This document shows, in pieces, positions 1 to 10,345 of a stretch of DNA of 64,000 nt; positions within the stretch are counted from its first letter, which is position 1, and each line of letters starts with the position of its first letter. A program made the translations under genes and the position numbers. The stretch comes from Ahaetulla prasina. Its lineage: Eukaryota; Chordata; Lepidosauria; Squamata; Colubridae. The notes under the pieces were generated by a model. That model searched no databases, was not told the origin of the DNA, and was given only the letters and a program-made list of their open reading frames with translations. The stretch is taken from positions 130,910,420 to 130,974,419 of the forward strand of contig NC_080540.1 of NCBI RefSeq assembly GCF_028640845.1. Reading direction: 5' to 3'.

Positions 1-180
1 AGTGACCATGTCATGCTAATGTTCTTAATTTTAAGGGAAAGAAAATTAAGTGTAATCAAATATATTTTGGACTAAAGCAGTAGATTATGCATAAAGTCCC
101 AATAATAATAAATACTGTAGGATCTCAGGACAAGAGCACTAAAAAGATGCTCCAGATGGATAGGAGCACCTAAAGAATAA

Positions 181-401
181 GATAGCAATAGCATTTAGAT
201 TTATATTCCGCTTCATAGTGCTTTATAGCCCTCTCTAAGGGGTTTACAGATTCAGCATATTGCCCCCAACAATCTGGGTCCTCATTTTACCCACCTCAGA
301 AGGCTGAGTCAAGCCTGAGCTGGTGAGATTTGAACTGCCAAACTGCAGCTAGCAGTCAGCTGAAGCAGCCTGCAGTACTGCACTCTTAACCATTGCACTA
401 T
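181..401 (-). repeat. tRNA-derived SINE (Sauria-type)
   Basis: Read on the minus strand this starts with a tRNA-like head (gcagtggttaagagtgcag, then a B-box-like gttcaaatctcacc). It continues through a body with 'cccagattgttgggggcaa' and ends with the 'ctaaatgctattgctatc' tail. A fuller copy in the other orientation lies at 54909-55150. Pol III-transcribed SINEs of this build in squamates are thought to be mobilised by RTE-BovB. The copy is diverged. Confidence 0.75.
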
Positions 402-1175
402 TTCTGCTCTATAAAAGATACTCAAAGCATAATTCTAAACAATTCCCATTGAGGGAAAATGGAGGACAGCTAAGGCCATTATGGCTTTTCCTCCACCCCC
501 GTCCCCAATGAATAAGAATGAAGAGAATAAAGGACATATTCAGGAAATGGAAAAAGAGCCAAGTACAACCAGCAACTGTAGAACAGATATCAGCAAAGTG
601 GATGTTTAAAATGCTAGGGTTAGTGAAAGGAAATAAGAATAAATCCTACTTTTTCAGATATTTCAAAAAGAAAAGAAAGAGCAAACATTCCACACCTGGT
701 CAATAAATGGAGCAAAATGTTAAGCAGTAACTGTAGTGAATGCAGTCTTCTTACCAGCTGACAGGGTCAGACAATACACTAGCATTGGATATGATAGCAC
801 TCTTCAAATATCTGAAAAGATATCACACAGGAGAAGTCAAAATTTGTTCACCCCACCCCACCCGAGAGTGCAAAAACAATGGATTTAAATTTCAGAAAGG
901 CAGACTCTAGCTGAATGTTAGGGGAAAAAAAATTCTAAGAATAAGAGAAATTTGACAATAGGGCCGACAAAATTTGACAAAATTTGACAAAAGATAGCCG
1001 ATGGGCTATCTTTTTTTGAAAGTATTCATAGAAACATAGAAAACTGACAGCAGAAAAAGATCCTGTGGTCCATCGAGTTTGTTCTTTCAGTTTTTTGTTT
1101 GCTTGTTTGTTTTGGTTTTCTTTTAAATTTTGTTTTAACTGTTTTTATTTTTTTTTAATAAAAAATAATTCAGAG
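402..1175. other. intergenic, no gene recognised
   Basis: AT-rich sequence without a credible exon. The 62-codon open frame at 518-706 is lysine-rich and matches nothing I know. At 968-990 the word aatttgac is repeated three times. Sequence around 1026-1095 (agaaacatagaaaactgac onwards) resembles a dispersed reptile repeat I have seen but cannot name. Confidence 0.4.
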
Positions 1176-1666
1176 CAGTGGTGAAATCTGAACCGGTTTT
1201 ACTACCAGTTTGCTGGCTGCGCAGTGCACACCACACACCAAATGCGAGGTGTGCACGCATGCAGTGCACGCCAAAAGGAGGCATGGGTGTGTGTGTGATC
1301 AGCTGTGGCGCGCAATCTTTTTTTTAACTTTTAAAAGCATTTTTGTAGAACCTATTTGGCTGAATAGGTTGTAAAAAAATGCTTTTAAAAGTAAAAAAAA
1401 GGCTCTGATGATTGCGTGGCTCAGCTGTGATCATCAGAGCCTTTTTTTTACCTTTTAAAAGCATTTTTAACAACCTATTCCTACCATTTGGGTGGGAAAA
1501 GCGAGCCTGCTGGAAAGAAGTGGCAAGCGGGCAAGCGGGCGACCGGGCGATTGGGTGGGCATGAGTGGGGGGTGGCAGGGATTTTTGCTACGGGTTCTCC
1601 GAAGCACCTGCCGCCATCGCTACTGCATTGGCCAATCTGGTCCAAACCGGGAGCATTTCACCCCTG
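1176..1666. mobile_element. Non-autonomous hAT-like inverted-repeat element (family A, copy 1)
   Basis: The ends are inverted repeats: cagtggtgaaatctgaaccgg on the left and ccgggagcatttcacccctg on the right. The interior is largely self-complementary, built from aaaagcattttt / aaaaatgctttt blocks and gatgatcag-type blocks. Two more copies (25876-26439, 50931-51819) have perfect 8-bp target duplications, which place the family with hAT-type transposons. No clear duplication flanks this copy. It has no coding capacity. Confidence 0.75.
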
Positions 1667-1889
1667 AGGCAGAAGCTACACAGATTTTGATTCTATTCTG
1701 TTCAGCAGGCTGGACCTGATAGCTACTATAAATGTAAAGCTCTGGGAACTGTTTCCATAGCAGAACCTGTGAAAAGAATCTGAATGTTATACAGAAGTTA
1801 TATATAAGCCAGCATTGTGATGCAGCTGCTGAAATAACAAATGCCACCTTGAGGTGCATATTCAGGGTTGTAGAATCCAGATTACAGGG

Positions 1890-2160
1890 AGGATCGGTTC
1901 CACCTTAATCTGGCTGGTTACCCCATTTAGAGCCAAACAGCTATGTCTGATTCTGGGCACCACTGTTCAAAAAAAGGAGAGTGACAAATTGGAGCATATT
2001 CAGAAAAGGATAACCAAGTTAATGACATTTCTGAAAATCTTAATTTGTTGCAGAATTTAGGGAACCCAATTTGAAAATCCTTGCTCTGATGGATCCTGCA
2101 CAGAGCAGGGGATTGGGCTAGATGTCCTTTAAAATCCCTTCAAAGTTTATGATTTAATAA
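1890..2160 (+). mobile_element. CR1-type LINE 3' end fragment
   Basis: The order of motifs is that of CR1 3' regions: a 'ctgggcaccactgttcaaaaaa..gagagtgacaaattggagcatattcagaaaaggataac' stretch, then 'ggggattgggctagatgtcct', then 'aaaatcccttcaaag' and 'tatgatt' at the end. The reading frame is broken. This is an old 5'-truncated insertion about 0.5 kb upstream of the tRNA gene. Confidence 0.65.
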
Positions 2161-2632
2161 ATAGTAGCTTTCAAACTTGGCATCTTTTAAGATGTGTGGA
2201 CCATCCGCATCTTAAAGATGTCCAGTTCTGTAAAGTGAATTGTCTGAGACCCCTTGTGATATCCTCTCTCATACTTTTAAGAGCAGTTTCCAGCAAGCTA
2301 AAGGTTCCAGATTTAGAGTTGTACTGTACAATTCCCATGAGCAGCCAATTTGGCCATTCAGCCTGCAGGGTAAGAATTCTTGAAATCCCACAAACTTGGA
2401 GAGCATTAAACTAAGGGGGGAAAAATGAGAATTGTGATAGATTATACAAACAACATTTAAATGCAAAAAAACCTCACACCTCAGATAATAGTATAAAAGA
2501 AGTAAACTCCATCCTGCACTCTAATTATCACTTTGTACGAATGGAACAAAAAATATTAACACCCAAAACTGAAGAATGAACAATCGGATATTACAGAGTT
2601 AAGTATAAACGTAAGCAGCTTTTTCTCCCGTA
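2161..2632. other. intergenic; possible decayed hAT hairpin element
   Basis: No gene is seen. The words aacttggcatcttttaagat at about 2176 and aaacttggag at about 2391 resemble the two arms of the hairpin element seen intact at 35666-35800, so a decayed copy with an insertion is possible. The stretch just before the tRNA (2500-2632) is unique and AT-rich. Confidence 0.3.
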
Positions 2633-2705
2633 GCCCCAGTGGCCTAATGGATAAGGCACTGGCCTCCTAAGCCAGGGATTGTGGGTTCGAGTCCCATCTG
2701 GGGTG
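2633..2705 (+). tRNA. tRNA-Arg (anticodon CCT)
   Basis: An intact 73-nt cloverleaf. The acceptor stem pairs GCCCCAG (2633-2639) with CTGGGGT (2698-2704), with a G discriminator. The A box tggcctaatgg lies at about 2640-2650. The anticodon stem CTGGC/GCCAG encloses the loop CTCCTAA, with CCT at 2666-2668. The T arm carries the B box ggttcgagtcc. There is no intron. It would read AGG codons. A T-run terminator follows 10 nt downstream. I recall the human tRNA-Arg-CCT gene near MRPL58 on 17q25 as nearly identical, which would make this a conserved syntenic gene and not a SINE-like copy. Confidence 0.97.
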
Positions 2706-2715
2706 GAAGATTTAC

Positions 2716-2719
2716 TTTT
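2716..2719 (+). terminator. RNA polymerase III T4 terminator
   Basis: The first run of four Ts after the tRNA 3' end. Four Ts are enough for pol III termination in vertebrates. Confidence 0.75.
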
Positions 2720-4588
2720 AGGCGTGATGTTTTTAAATTGCTGTTTTCTATTGCTTGTGAATATTTAAATTGCTCAATTTTCCTTCTGTTATTACGAATA
2801 TTTCTGCCGATTTTTTTACTTCAGCATGACAGCGATTTAACGTATAAGGATGTTCTTCGACTCCACACTTCGGTGGGAGGGGGCAGGAGGCACACTCGAA
2901 AAACGTGCCTAATATCTCGTCGTTGTCATACCGCAGGGTTTAAATTTGACCCTGTCAATATTTAGTTACTTGCTCCAGGTGCTTGAACGTATCAGTTTCG
3001 AAATAGAACTGACTAAGCTTCCTGCGTTTTATGAAATATGGGCTGATTGGATCGAGAGTCATTTTCATCCGAAAAAAAATGAAGCTCTTTATCCCCACCT
3101 AGTGGCAAGTGGGAATTATTGCCAAGCTGGGACTAAGCAAGAGGCTAAAATGTTTGCAACTTGGTATTAGCCCAGAATGGCTGGGCTGAAATATATACAT
3201 GCCCTTCCCGAATTGTGTACATTCAAAGAATAGATGCTTAGATGCACTTTCATCACTGGATGAATTTTTCTCTCAAACAATAAAAATAGGCGTATTTAGT
3301 AAATGTCTCTTGCAAGTACATCTTGCTTGCAGCATTTATAAAAGTTTTAAAACTCATCTGTTTTGCACACTTTTAAATGACGGCTTTTGTTGAGGGTGCT
3401 GCTATTTTTACTTTGTTTTGCTGCGATTGCTGTGGAAATACTACAATTTTCTCTATTTCGGTTTTGTCTGCAGATTCTGGAGATTCAAATTTACTCCATT
3501 TATTGCATTTTACACTTGTATTTTGTTCAATGTTCTGGCCCTCTCAAGATGATTTCTAAACATAGTTTATATAAAAAAGTATTTTGTTAGTATTTGTGTA
3601 TAAAAATTAAATATTAAGGAACTGCTCCATTTATCCTCATCTTACTATGAGGCATTTGTGGAAAGGAAATAGGTAACCTTTGCCAAGTCCAGTTGTATTA
3701 TTGTTTTTAATTAATAAAAAGAAATAGGAGAAACTAAACACCTGTGCCTTATTGGATCCTTGTTTCAGTGATATTTCCTTACCTAACTAGAGAAACAGAA
3801 CGACCATGAAAAAGAAAAAAAAAAACCCACATACACAGACACACACACACAAGCAGGCATTACTGAATACAAGCAGGTCACCAGAGGCCCCTGGGCAGGG
3901 ACTACTTAAAATGGATGGGCTGGCAGGAGCCATTATGGAACCAGGGGAAGCAGGGAGTGCTCTGAAGTACAAAATCCCTGGGATTGCTTAATTGCGCTTC
4001 TCAGGAGAAAAAAACAGCAGGAGCGACTTAGACGAATGACTTGTGACCTTTCTTGCCTGCTTCCTCATTGACTTTCCCTGTGACAACCTGCCAGGGAGCA
4101 TTGAAAATGGTGGCCATGTGACTGCAGCTGACTATGGCAATGGAGCAATGCGGAATCAGAAACAACTTTCAATCCCATAGAAGTTATAGGTCCTGAATTT
4201 TTAACACTTTTTAAAGTTAGCTCATTTGAAGTACGTTGATTCAAAAATGGTTGCTGTTTCACCAATTGAAGGTTACAAACAGACCAACAGGAGAGTGTTA
4301 GTTGTATATAGATACATGAATGGCTCTTCTAATTAGGCATAGTGGAACAAGTGTATGAAGTAGCAGGTGCTGGTTTTCTGAACTAATTTTCTTCCTTCCC
4401 CCCTCCCTCCCTCTCTTCCCAGACAAGACGAGATCACCCACAAATGCTACAGACAACTGCTGTACATGAAGAGACAACAAGATAGCTGTCTCTGGTGGGT
4501 TTAGAGTTCCTGAGATTTCTGCAGTTACTACCTAAACATTTTGAAGCATTTCTTTCACAAGCGTATACTTTAATATTGCAATCAGCTA
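2720..4588. other. intergenic, no gene recognised
   Basis: Unique-looking AT-rich DNA with several short open frames on the + strand (2681-3590). None has splice signals or a recognisable product. There is a short (CA)n run near 3838-3852. 3078-3190 and 3860-4000 are less AT-rich, but I cannot assign them. Confidence 0.4.
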
Positions 4589-4942
4589 TACAGGTAGTCA
4601 TTGACTTATAACAGTTCATTTAGTGACTGTTCAAATTTCCATGCACTGAAAAAAATGGACTTATGGTCGTTCTTCACACGATCCTTGCAGCATCCCCATG
4701 ATCACGATCAAAATTCAGGCACTTGGCAATTGACTCACAAGTTGTAGTGTCCCAGGGAAGTCAGTCAATGGGGAAGTCAAATGCACTTAACAACTGTGGC
4801 CCTAATTTAACAAGTGCAGTAATTCACTTAACAACTGTGGCAAGAAAGGTTGTAAAATGAAGCAAAGCTCACTTAATAACTATCTTGCTTGGCAACAGAA
4901 ATGTTGGGCTCAATTGTGGTTGTAAGTCAAGGACTACCTGTA
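4589..4942. mobile_element. TA-flanked inverted-repeat MITE (family B, copy 1)
   Basis: It begins tacaggtagtcattgac and ends gtcaaggactacctgta, an inverted terminal repeat flanked by TA. It carries the internal words of this family: 'ttagtgactgttcaaa', 'gcagcatcccc', 'caattgactcacaag', 'cttaacaactgtggcaagaaaggt' and 'gggctcaattgtggt'. At least six other copies lie in the window. It has no coding capacity. The TA flank would suit a Tc1/mariner-type target site, but the superfamily is not certain. Confidence 0.8.
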
Positions 4943-5023
4943 TATTCAGCCGCCATTACTAATATTATAGATGTAATTAAACATCCGTTCCTATTTCAAG
5001 GGCAAATTTGATGACATAGTTTT

Positions 5024-5029
5024 TTTATT
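5024..5029 (-). promoter_or_regulatory. Candidate MRPL58 poly(A) signal
   Basis: TTTATT on the + strand reads AATAAA on the gene strand, about 97 nt after the MRPL58 stop. It is the first canonical signal downstream and would give a short 3'UTR. This is inferred from position only. Confidence 0.5.
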
Positions 5030-5125
5030 TTAATGTAAAGAACACAAGAAATTTCTCTTTTCCATCTAGAAAATAGAAGAGTCCAAAGAATATGTCTTTG
5101 CATTATTTATGTCTCCAAAAGATGT

Positions 5126-5210
5126 TCAGTCATAGTCCACTTGTCTACTTTGCTTCAAAGAAGATCGTGCTTTTTTTTGTCGGAGGCGTTCTCTGTTCAT
5201 CTTCTCCACC
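5126..5210 (-). CDS. MRPL58: MRPL58 coding exon 6 (terminal)
   Basis: 85 nt after the acceptor ctttag|, ending at the TGA at 5126-5128. It encodes the basic C-terminal tail ([17 protein letters not shown], then QVDYD). In the family this tail is thought to enter the empty mRNA channel of the ribosome. Confidence 0.95.
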
Positions 5211-8200
5211 CTAAAGCAAACAGATGTAGAAAATGACATTTAAGTGGTTGTAAGTTAATTCTGGATTCTTACCCTTTTAGGACAAATGTTAACAAACAAA
5301 TGTTGTATTTGCTTCTCTAACTAAAATTAAGAAAAATGAAGAACTAGACTGTCTTATTTATTATGAGGTATTAAACTGTAGATACTCAGTGACACCACAA
5401 GTCTTTTCTGAAACTGCCTAATGTGATTATGCTGAATAATGAGAGAGAAGTTGTTCTTGTTTTAATTACAAATGGCTCCATCTTGGCCTAAGGGAGCATC
5501 AGCTGAGAATCCTGGTGTATATGCATCATGTTTGTATGTTCAAAGGAATTCTAATTCAGTCACCTGTTATTTTTCTCTCAAATTTACCTTTTTCTGATCA
5601 TCTCAGCAGTTTCTTCAGATATAACATGAGGACTCATAGTGGATTCTGCAATCATGTTCCTGATCTTCTGTAAGCAGTCTGCCATATTCCTCAACTGATA
5701 GCGACTCACTTCAGAAGTGATTATTAGCTCTCCCAATTTATTGATCCTATGTTTTTGCTGGGAAATAAAGCATGTTATTATTTATTGTATTTATTTTTCA
5801 CATTTCTAAACTTACATCTCCCTTAAAGAGGGAGCATATTTATATAATTTTTTATTCTCTGAAAAACAGGTTTCTATTATCAAAATATGATTTTTAAAGT
5901 CACCATGTAAACTGTAGTGGTTAAAATTACATAATGTTACACAATAATGAAGATTTTATGATCCCACTAAGCCAAAATCAAGCAAGCCATATTAAGGATT
6001 AAAGTAAAGTGTGAAACCAATCATTCCCTATATTTGTGGACAAATTATATTTTTATTTTAGCAACAAATAATTCATCTTGTTTGAAAATTTGGGATTGGA
6101 CCTTCTTATTTGGAAATATTTTGCCCCCAATTTCTATCTGAAACCATTTAAAGCAGTTCTTTGACACTGGAACCTGTCTGCTAAATTGTAGGAGGCCAGT
6201 CATTCTTTGAGATAAAAGGAAATAAAGAAGTAATACAATTTTGCATATAACTTCATATTCTTACATAATTCTGAGTTTTTCAACTAAAGAGAGAGGTAAA
6301 ATGTTTCTACTAAACAATCATATAAAGAATATCATTAACAGAATTATCAACCACTGACCTAGTAAATGCCTCCTATTTTCAGTGATTCCTAACATCATGT
6401 CTTTTACCAGGCTTTTACTTATTATTTCAGAGTGGTTGTAAAAAAAAAAGAATTTAAATTTCATAATGGGATAAAGCAATTTTTAAGATCTATCTTCTGA
6501 TGTTATAAGTTTATGGATTTATATTTTGCTACACAACCTCTGGATGGTCCATATTTTTTATGTAGGAAATTTTGTGCAAGAATTTTTGCAGGAAATTGGA
6601 AAACTAAGTGTATGCTACTTAGCAAACTATCTCAAAAGGGGAAAATAAAATTTGAGAATTACCAGCACTGCCATTTTTTGTCGCACTTCTTCGGAGATCC
6701 AGTCTGCTGATGCCAAATGGAATCGGACTTCCGCTTTTGAATTCACTGGGTGTGAAAAGAAGAAATAAATAACTACTCTGCAGGGTAAAGAGTTATGCAG
6801 CTTGGAAGGGCCTACTTTTTCCTCCCAATTTATTGATAAGTGTGCTGCTCATGACTACTTGATCTTATTTGTCAAATTTCTAGGCTGCCCAACTCCAAAA
6901 TCCATACCTTAATTTTATTGTAGGAAGTATCATTAATGTCAATGGGATTTGTTCTCAAGTAATACATGTATATGTAGTCAGAATTTGTTTTGTTTTTACC
7001 TTTATTCACATTCTGGCCTCCTGGGCCACTGCTCCGTGAATAGGATACAGACAAACGACCTGGAAATCCAAAAAATGAAACCATGAAAAAGGATTGAAAA
7101 GATACCCATTTATGCTCTAAGTATATTTAAAAGAGAAGTAGGAGTAGTTAACAAATACAGGTAGTCTTCAACTTATGACAATTGAGTCCAAAATTTATGT
7201 TGCTAAATGAGAAATTTGTTAACTGAGTTTTGCCCCATTTTATAACTTTTCTTGCCCCATTTGTTAAGTGAACCATTGCAGTTGTTAAATTAGTAACACT
7301 TGTTAAGTGAATTTGGTTTTCCCATTGACTTTGCTTGTCAGAAGGTTGTCCTGATCCCAGGACAGTGCAACCATCATAAATATGCGTCAGTTGTCAAGCG
7401 TCTGAATGTCAATCATGTGACCAAGGGGATGCTGTAATAGTCATAAGTGTGAAAAATGGTCATAAATCACTTGTATATCTTTGAAAGGTCACTAAGTGAA
7501 GTGTTGTAAGTCGAGGAGTACTTGTATTGGCATTTGGAAAACTGTATTAAGAATAGATAGTCTCTTAGAATATAGTATTGCCCATAAAGCCATTTTTAGG
7601 AATATTTTCACAATTAAAAATAATTCTTCTTTTGCTGAAGGTTTTTTTTAATGCTGTTTTTTCAAAACCAATTTTATTAAGAATTTTTGAAAGATTAAAA
7701 ACTAACAGAAATAAATATAGATTAAATAAAAGAAATAGAAAAAAAAGAAAAGAAGAGTTCAAGTGTATAAGTAAGAAAGTCCATTAGGGGTTTCCAGTCA
7801 GGAATAAAACATAGATAATGTCTTTTCTCTAATCAAGTAAGTCAATTTAGCCATTTCAGCAAACCCTAACATCATCATCGTCGTCAGCATCATCATCTTT
7901 ATCATCACCATCCATTCCTCCATTGTGGGTAGAGTCAAGTTATTTCATCTTTATGCATATTTATTTTAAAAAATTATATTGCCATCTACTCACACATGGC
8001 CATTGACCCTTCTGTGCAATAATCCATCCTTTCTAAAAAAATATTCTGATTTTCAGTATATGCCAATGTACACCTATTTGGGACCAAATTTACACTCATT
8101 TATAAAGCAGATAGGAAGAGATAAAATACATTAAGGAAATATCTCTGGGAAAGTCAAGGCATTTTGCTTATGTTCTGGACTCACCCACAGGAATCTCTGG

Positions 8201-8723
8201 AATTGTCTGGCTTGCCAAATCCTGTAACACAGATGCATATTGTTGAGCACGGCAAATTATTACTGTTGCAAATATTGTATAATAAATTTATCTTATTAAA
8301 AGAAAAGTAATAAAAATAAGACCACATGCAGAGCCTGTTTGGAATACATACAAGCACCAGAGTCCTAAGCCATCTGTTTTATTTTATTTCTCCTACTTTT
8401 TACTTACTATGTTTGCTCCTCTCACCCAATTTCACAGCAATGCATACATCATCAGATTCTATTCTAAGTTAACTGCTACTAATCTGGTGCTAAACTGCTA
8501 CCAAACATTTCCTTTCGGACCTCCGAATCCCAACCTTCGCAGTGTCGGCTTCCCTTTCCTGCGGCTGATAGAGTTGGTCCAAACTGTATGCACTTCGGAA
8601 TTGAGAATCGAAAGCCGGGCGACCTAAAGCAAAACCTCGAAGCGGAATTTTCCTGAATGTCTCCCAGAAGAGCAGCCACTGAACCGGCATTCGCCGAAAG
8701 CAGCACAGCGAAGGTGCCGCCAT
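5126..8723 (-). CDS. MRPL58: MRPL58 (ICT1), mitoribosome-associated peptidyl-tRNA hydrolase, complete coding region
   Basis: Coding join on the minus strand: 8535-8723, 8185-8221, 7000-7059, 6663-6745, 5588-5757, 5126-5210. This is 624 nt and 207 residues, against 206 in the human protein as I recall it. All five introns are GT-AG and phases match throughout. Residues 1-40 are basic and hydrophobic, as expected of a mitochondrial presequence. Residues 43-51 (RSAYSLDQL) match the family's conserved YSLDKLY segment. The release-factor signature [13 protein letters not shown] lies at 83-95, with the catalytic GGQ at 89-91. The C-terminus is a basic tail ([12 protein letters not shown]). The family hydrolyses peptidyl-tRNA on stalled mitochondrial ribosomes and is also a large-subunit component. 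Residue 76 is Gly where the human protein has Asp; its codon is split by an intron. The frame is intact. Confidence 0.96.
5588..5757 (-). CDS. MRPL58: MRPL58 coding exon 5
   Basis: 170 nt between tcccag| and |gtaaat. It encodes [16 protein letters not shown] and the [19 protein letters not shown] helix, then a more variable linker ending in RK. Confidence 0.94.
6663..6745 (-). CDS. MRPL58: MRPL58 coding exon 4
   Basis: 83 nt. The acceptor is acccag| and the donor CTG|gtaatt. It encodes [17 protein letters not shown] and then [11 protein letters not shown], directly continuing the GGQ exon. The near-identity to the vertebrate protein fixes both splice sites. Confidence 0.94.
7000..7059 (-). 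CDS. MRPL58: MRPL58 coding exon 3 (GGQ exon)
   Basis: 60 nt between ttccag| and |gtaaaa. It encodes [19 protein letters not shown], including the catalytic GGQ of class I release-factor-like hydrolases. Confidence 0.96.
7156..7526. mobile_element. TA-flanked inverted-repeat MITE (family B, copy 2) in MRPL58 intron 3
   Basis: It starts tacaggtagtcttcaactta and ends taagtcgaggagtacttgta. The interior is in the orientation opposite to copy 1 (gagtccaaaatttatgttgc, ttgccccattttataact, gtcagaaggttg). Confidence 0.8.
7870..7912. repeat. Imperfect (CAT)n microsatellite
   Basis: CAT/CGT/CAC triplets in MRPL58 intron 3. Interruptions suggest an old, stable tract. Confidence 0.75.
8185..8221 (-). CDS. 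MRPL58: MRPL58 coding exon 2 (37-nt small exon)
   Basis: Bounded by ttacag| and |gtgagt. It encodes [12 protein letters not shown] plus one base of codon 76. The IPEIPV stretch aligns with the IPL that precedes the RLTISY strand in human MRPL58. Confidence 0.9.
8535..8723 (-). CDS. MRPL58: MRPL58 coding exon 1
   Basis: 63 codons from the ATG at 8723 to the donor AAG|gttggg, phase 0. It encodes the mitochondrial presequence and the YSLDQLY segment. The open frame continues past the donor, but that part does not align with the family. The start sits inside an AAGATGGCGGC context, and a second Met follows at residue 12. Confidence 0.9.
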
Positions 8724-8726
8724 CTT
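8716..8726 (-). promoter_or_regulatory. YY1-like element overlapping the MRPL58 start codon
   Basis: On the gene strand the sequence is aagATGGCGGC, the typical YY1 core overlapping the initiator ATG. This is common in TATA-less housekeeping and mitochondrial genes. The surrounding 8490-8830 is CpG-richer than its neighbourhood and has no TATA box. Binding is inferred from the motif. Confidence 0.5.
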
Positions 8727-9593
8727 GAGGTGCGGCGATCGCTTCTATAACGAAGCCGGCTGGAGTCTGCTTCCTATCATCGGCGTTCCGTGAAAATATT
8801 GTTCCGGGGTAGGAATGTCATGGAGGGGATCAACGCGGTTTCCTTTTATGTATAAGTATTACTTATTTGCTTAGGTATGTTTAAATATTACACTGTTTTC
8901 GCTCAGAACCATAAAATGCTTGGCTCTGTAGAAATGCTTGTGATTTAAGTATTAGTTCCTAATAATGTTTCCGCGCAAGCATAATTCTTAGCAAAACAGC
9001 AGAGGACTGAGCTACAAATTACATTAACATAAGAGGCTGAATATAGATCGGATTTCAGATGCCACGGGATTAAGGTTACAAAAAGATTTACAAGGGAGTG
9101 AGTCCCACTAAATACACAAGCAGGAAAAAAAAAACATTAATTAACGAGCAGAGTTTTCATTTATTATATTTGTGTTTGACAGAGTTGGCTGAAAAACTAT
9201 ACCATCTGTTTACAAGAACTTTGATATCAAATATTTTTATTATGCAAAAATGAAAAATATTTTTAAAAAATATTTTTTAAGAATTATTTTAAATTTCGTT
9301 TTTAAAAATTATTTTCATTTATACATGAATTTTTATAGATAATTGCAAATTCAGAACAGATACATTCTTGTACATAAGAAAATATATTATTATTATGATT
9401 TTTAAAATAAAATAAAATAAAAATCAAACTTTTAAAAATTAAGACAATCCTTTGATGTACTACTATATGATTGGTTTTCTGCAAGCCACTAGGTTCCAGA
9501 ACATCAGTAACTAGGATTGCTTGGAACTTCTATTATGAGGAAGTTACCGGTATGTTATTCATAGAACTCTTACTAAACTAATTAAGATAGAAC
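8724..9593. other. MRPL58 promoter side and intergenic DNA
   Basis: The first ~100 bp is CpG-containing and probably holds the 5'UTR/promoter. The rest is AT-rich unique DNA with A/T homopolymer runs near 9240-9430 and no recognisable gene. Confidence 0.4.
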
Positions 9594-9953
9594 ACAGTAG
9601 TCCCTCAACTTGCGACTACAATTGAGCCCAAAATTTATGTTGTTAAGTGAGTTTTGCCCCATTTTATGACTTTTCTTGCCACATTTGTTAAGTGAATAAC
9701 TGCAGTTGTAAAATTAGTAACACGATTGTTAAGTGAATATGGTTTCCCCAATCACTTTGCTGAAGGTCGCAAAAGGGGATTACATGATTCTGGCACACTG
9801 CAACCGTAATAAATGTGAGTCAGTTGTCAGGCATCCGAATGTAAATCACATGACCATGAAGATGCTACAATGGTCATAAGTGTGAAAAATGGTCATAAGT
9901 CACTTTTTTCAGTGCCATTGTAACTTATAACTTGTTGTAAGATGTCCTCTATA
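9594..9953. mobile_element. Inverted-repeat MITE (family B, copy 3)
   Basis: Same interior as copies 2 and 4 (attgagcccaaaatttatgt, gttttgccccattttatgac, gtcagttgtcaggcatcc). The ends are decayed: cagtagtccctcaacttg on the left and gatgtcctctata on the right. Confidence 0.7.
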
Positions 9954-9964
9954 TGGGATTGCAC

Positions 9965-10345
9965 TTGAAGAGCACTTGGAAGCTGCAGATGGTTCAGAAT
10001 GAAGTCATGTGAGCAGTTTTGGACATTTCTCAATACATTCATAAACTGCTCTGCAAGCTGCATTAGCTTCCAATGATTTTCTAGGTGCAATCCAAGATGC
10101 TGGTTATCACCTATGAAGTGCTATGTGGCATAGCACTAGGCTTTTTCAGGACTCCCTGTTTCTCATGATCTTTGCTCGCCCCACCACGTCTAGGAGGGAG
10201 GATATGCTTTGGGTCCCTTCCATTGAGCAATCTAATCTAGTTACGCCTTCTCTGTGGCAGTACCTGCCTTGTGGACAGTATCATCCTGGAGATCCAGACA
10301 GACCAGGCTCAGTTGGCATTTTGTAAATCATTAAAGATCTGGAGC
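9965..10345 (+). mobile_element. Decayed CR1/L2-type LINE 3' coding fragment
   Basis: Broken frames recall the C-terminal region of jockey-superfamily LINE ORF2 (a 'LQLVQNAA...LHWLPV...FKVLVITYKAL' pattern). The DNA words are 'ctgcagatggttcagaatg', 'cattagcttccaatgat' and 'caagatgctggttatcacc'. The better-preserved relative at 32892-33605 was used as the guide. Confidence 0.6.

Noticed and set aside
991..1018. Stem-loop gatagcc/ggctatc followed by eight Ts, like a bacterial rho-independent terminator
   Set aside because: The context is vertebrate intergenic DNA with no transcript upstream. A short hairpin before a T-run is expected by chance in AT-rich DNA.
8409..8706. Alternative frames overlapping MRPL58 exon 1
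   Set aside because: They are shadows of exon 1. Only the 8723 frame aligns with the family and joins exon 2 in phase.
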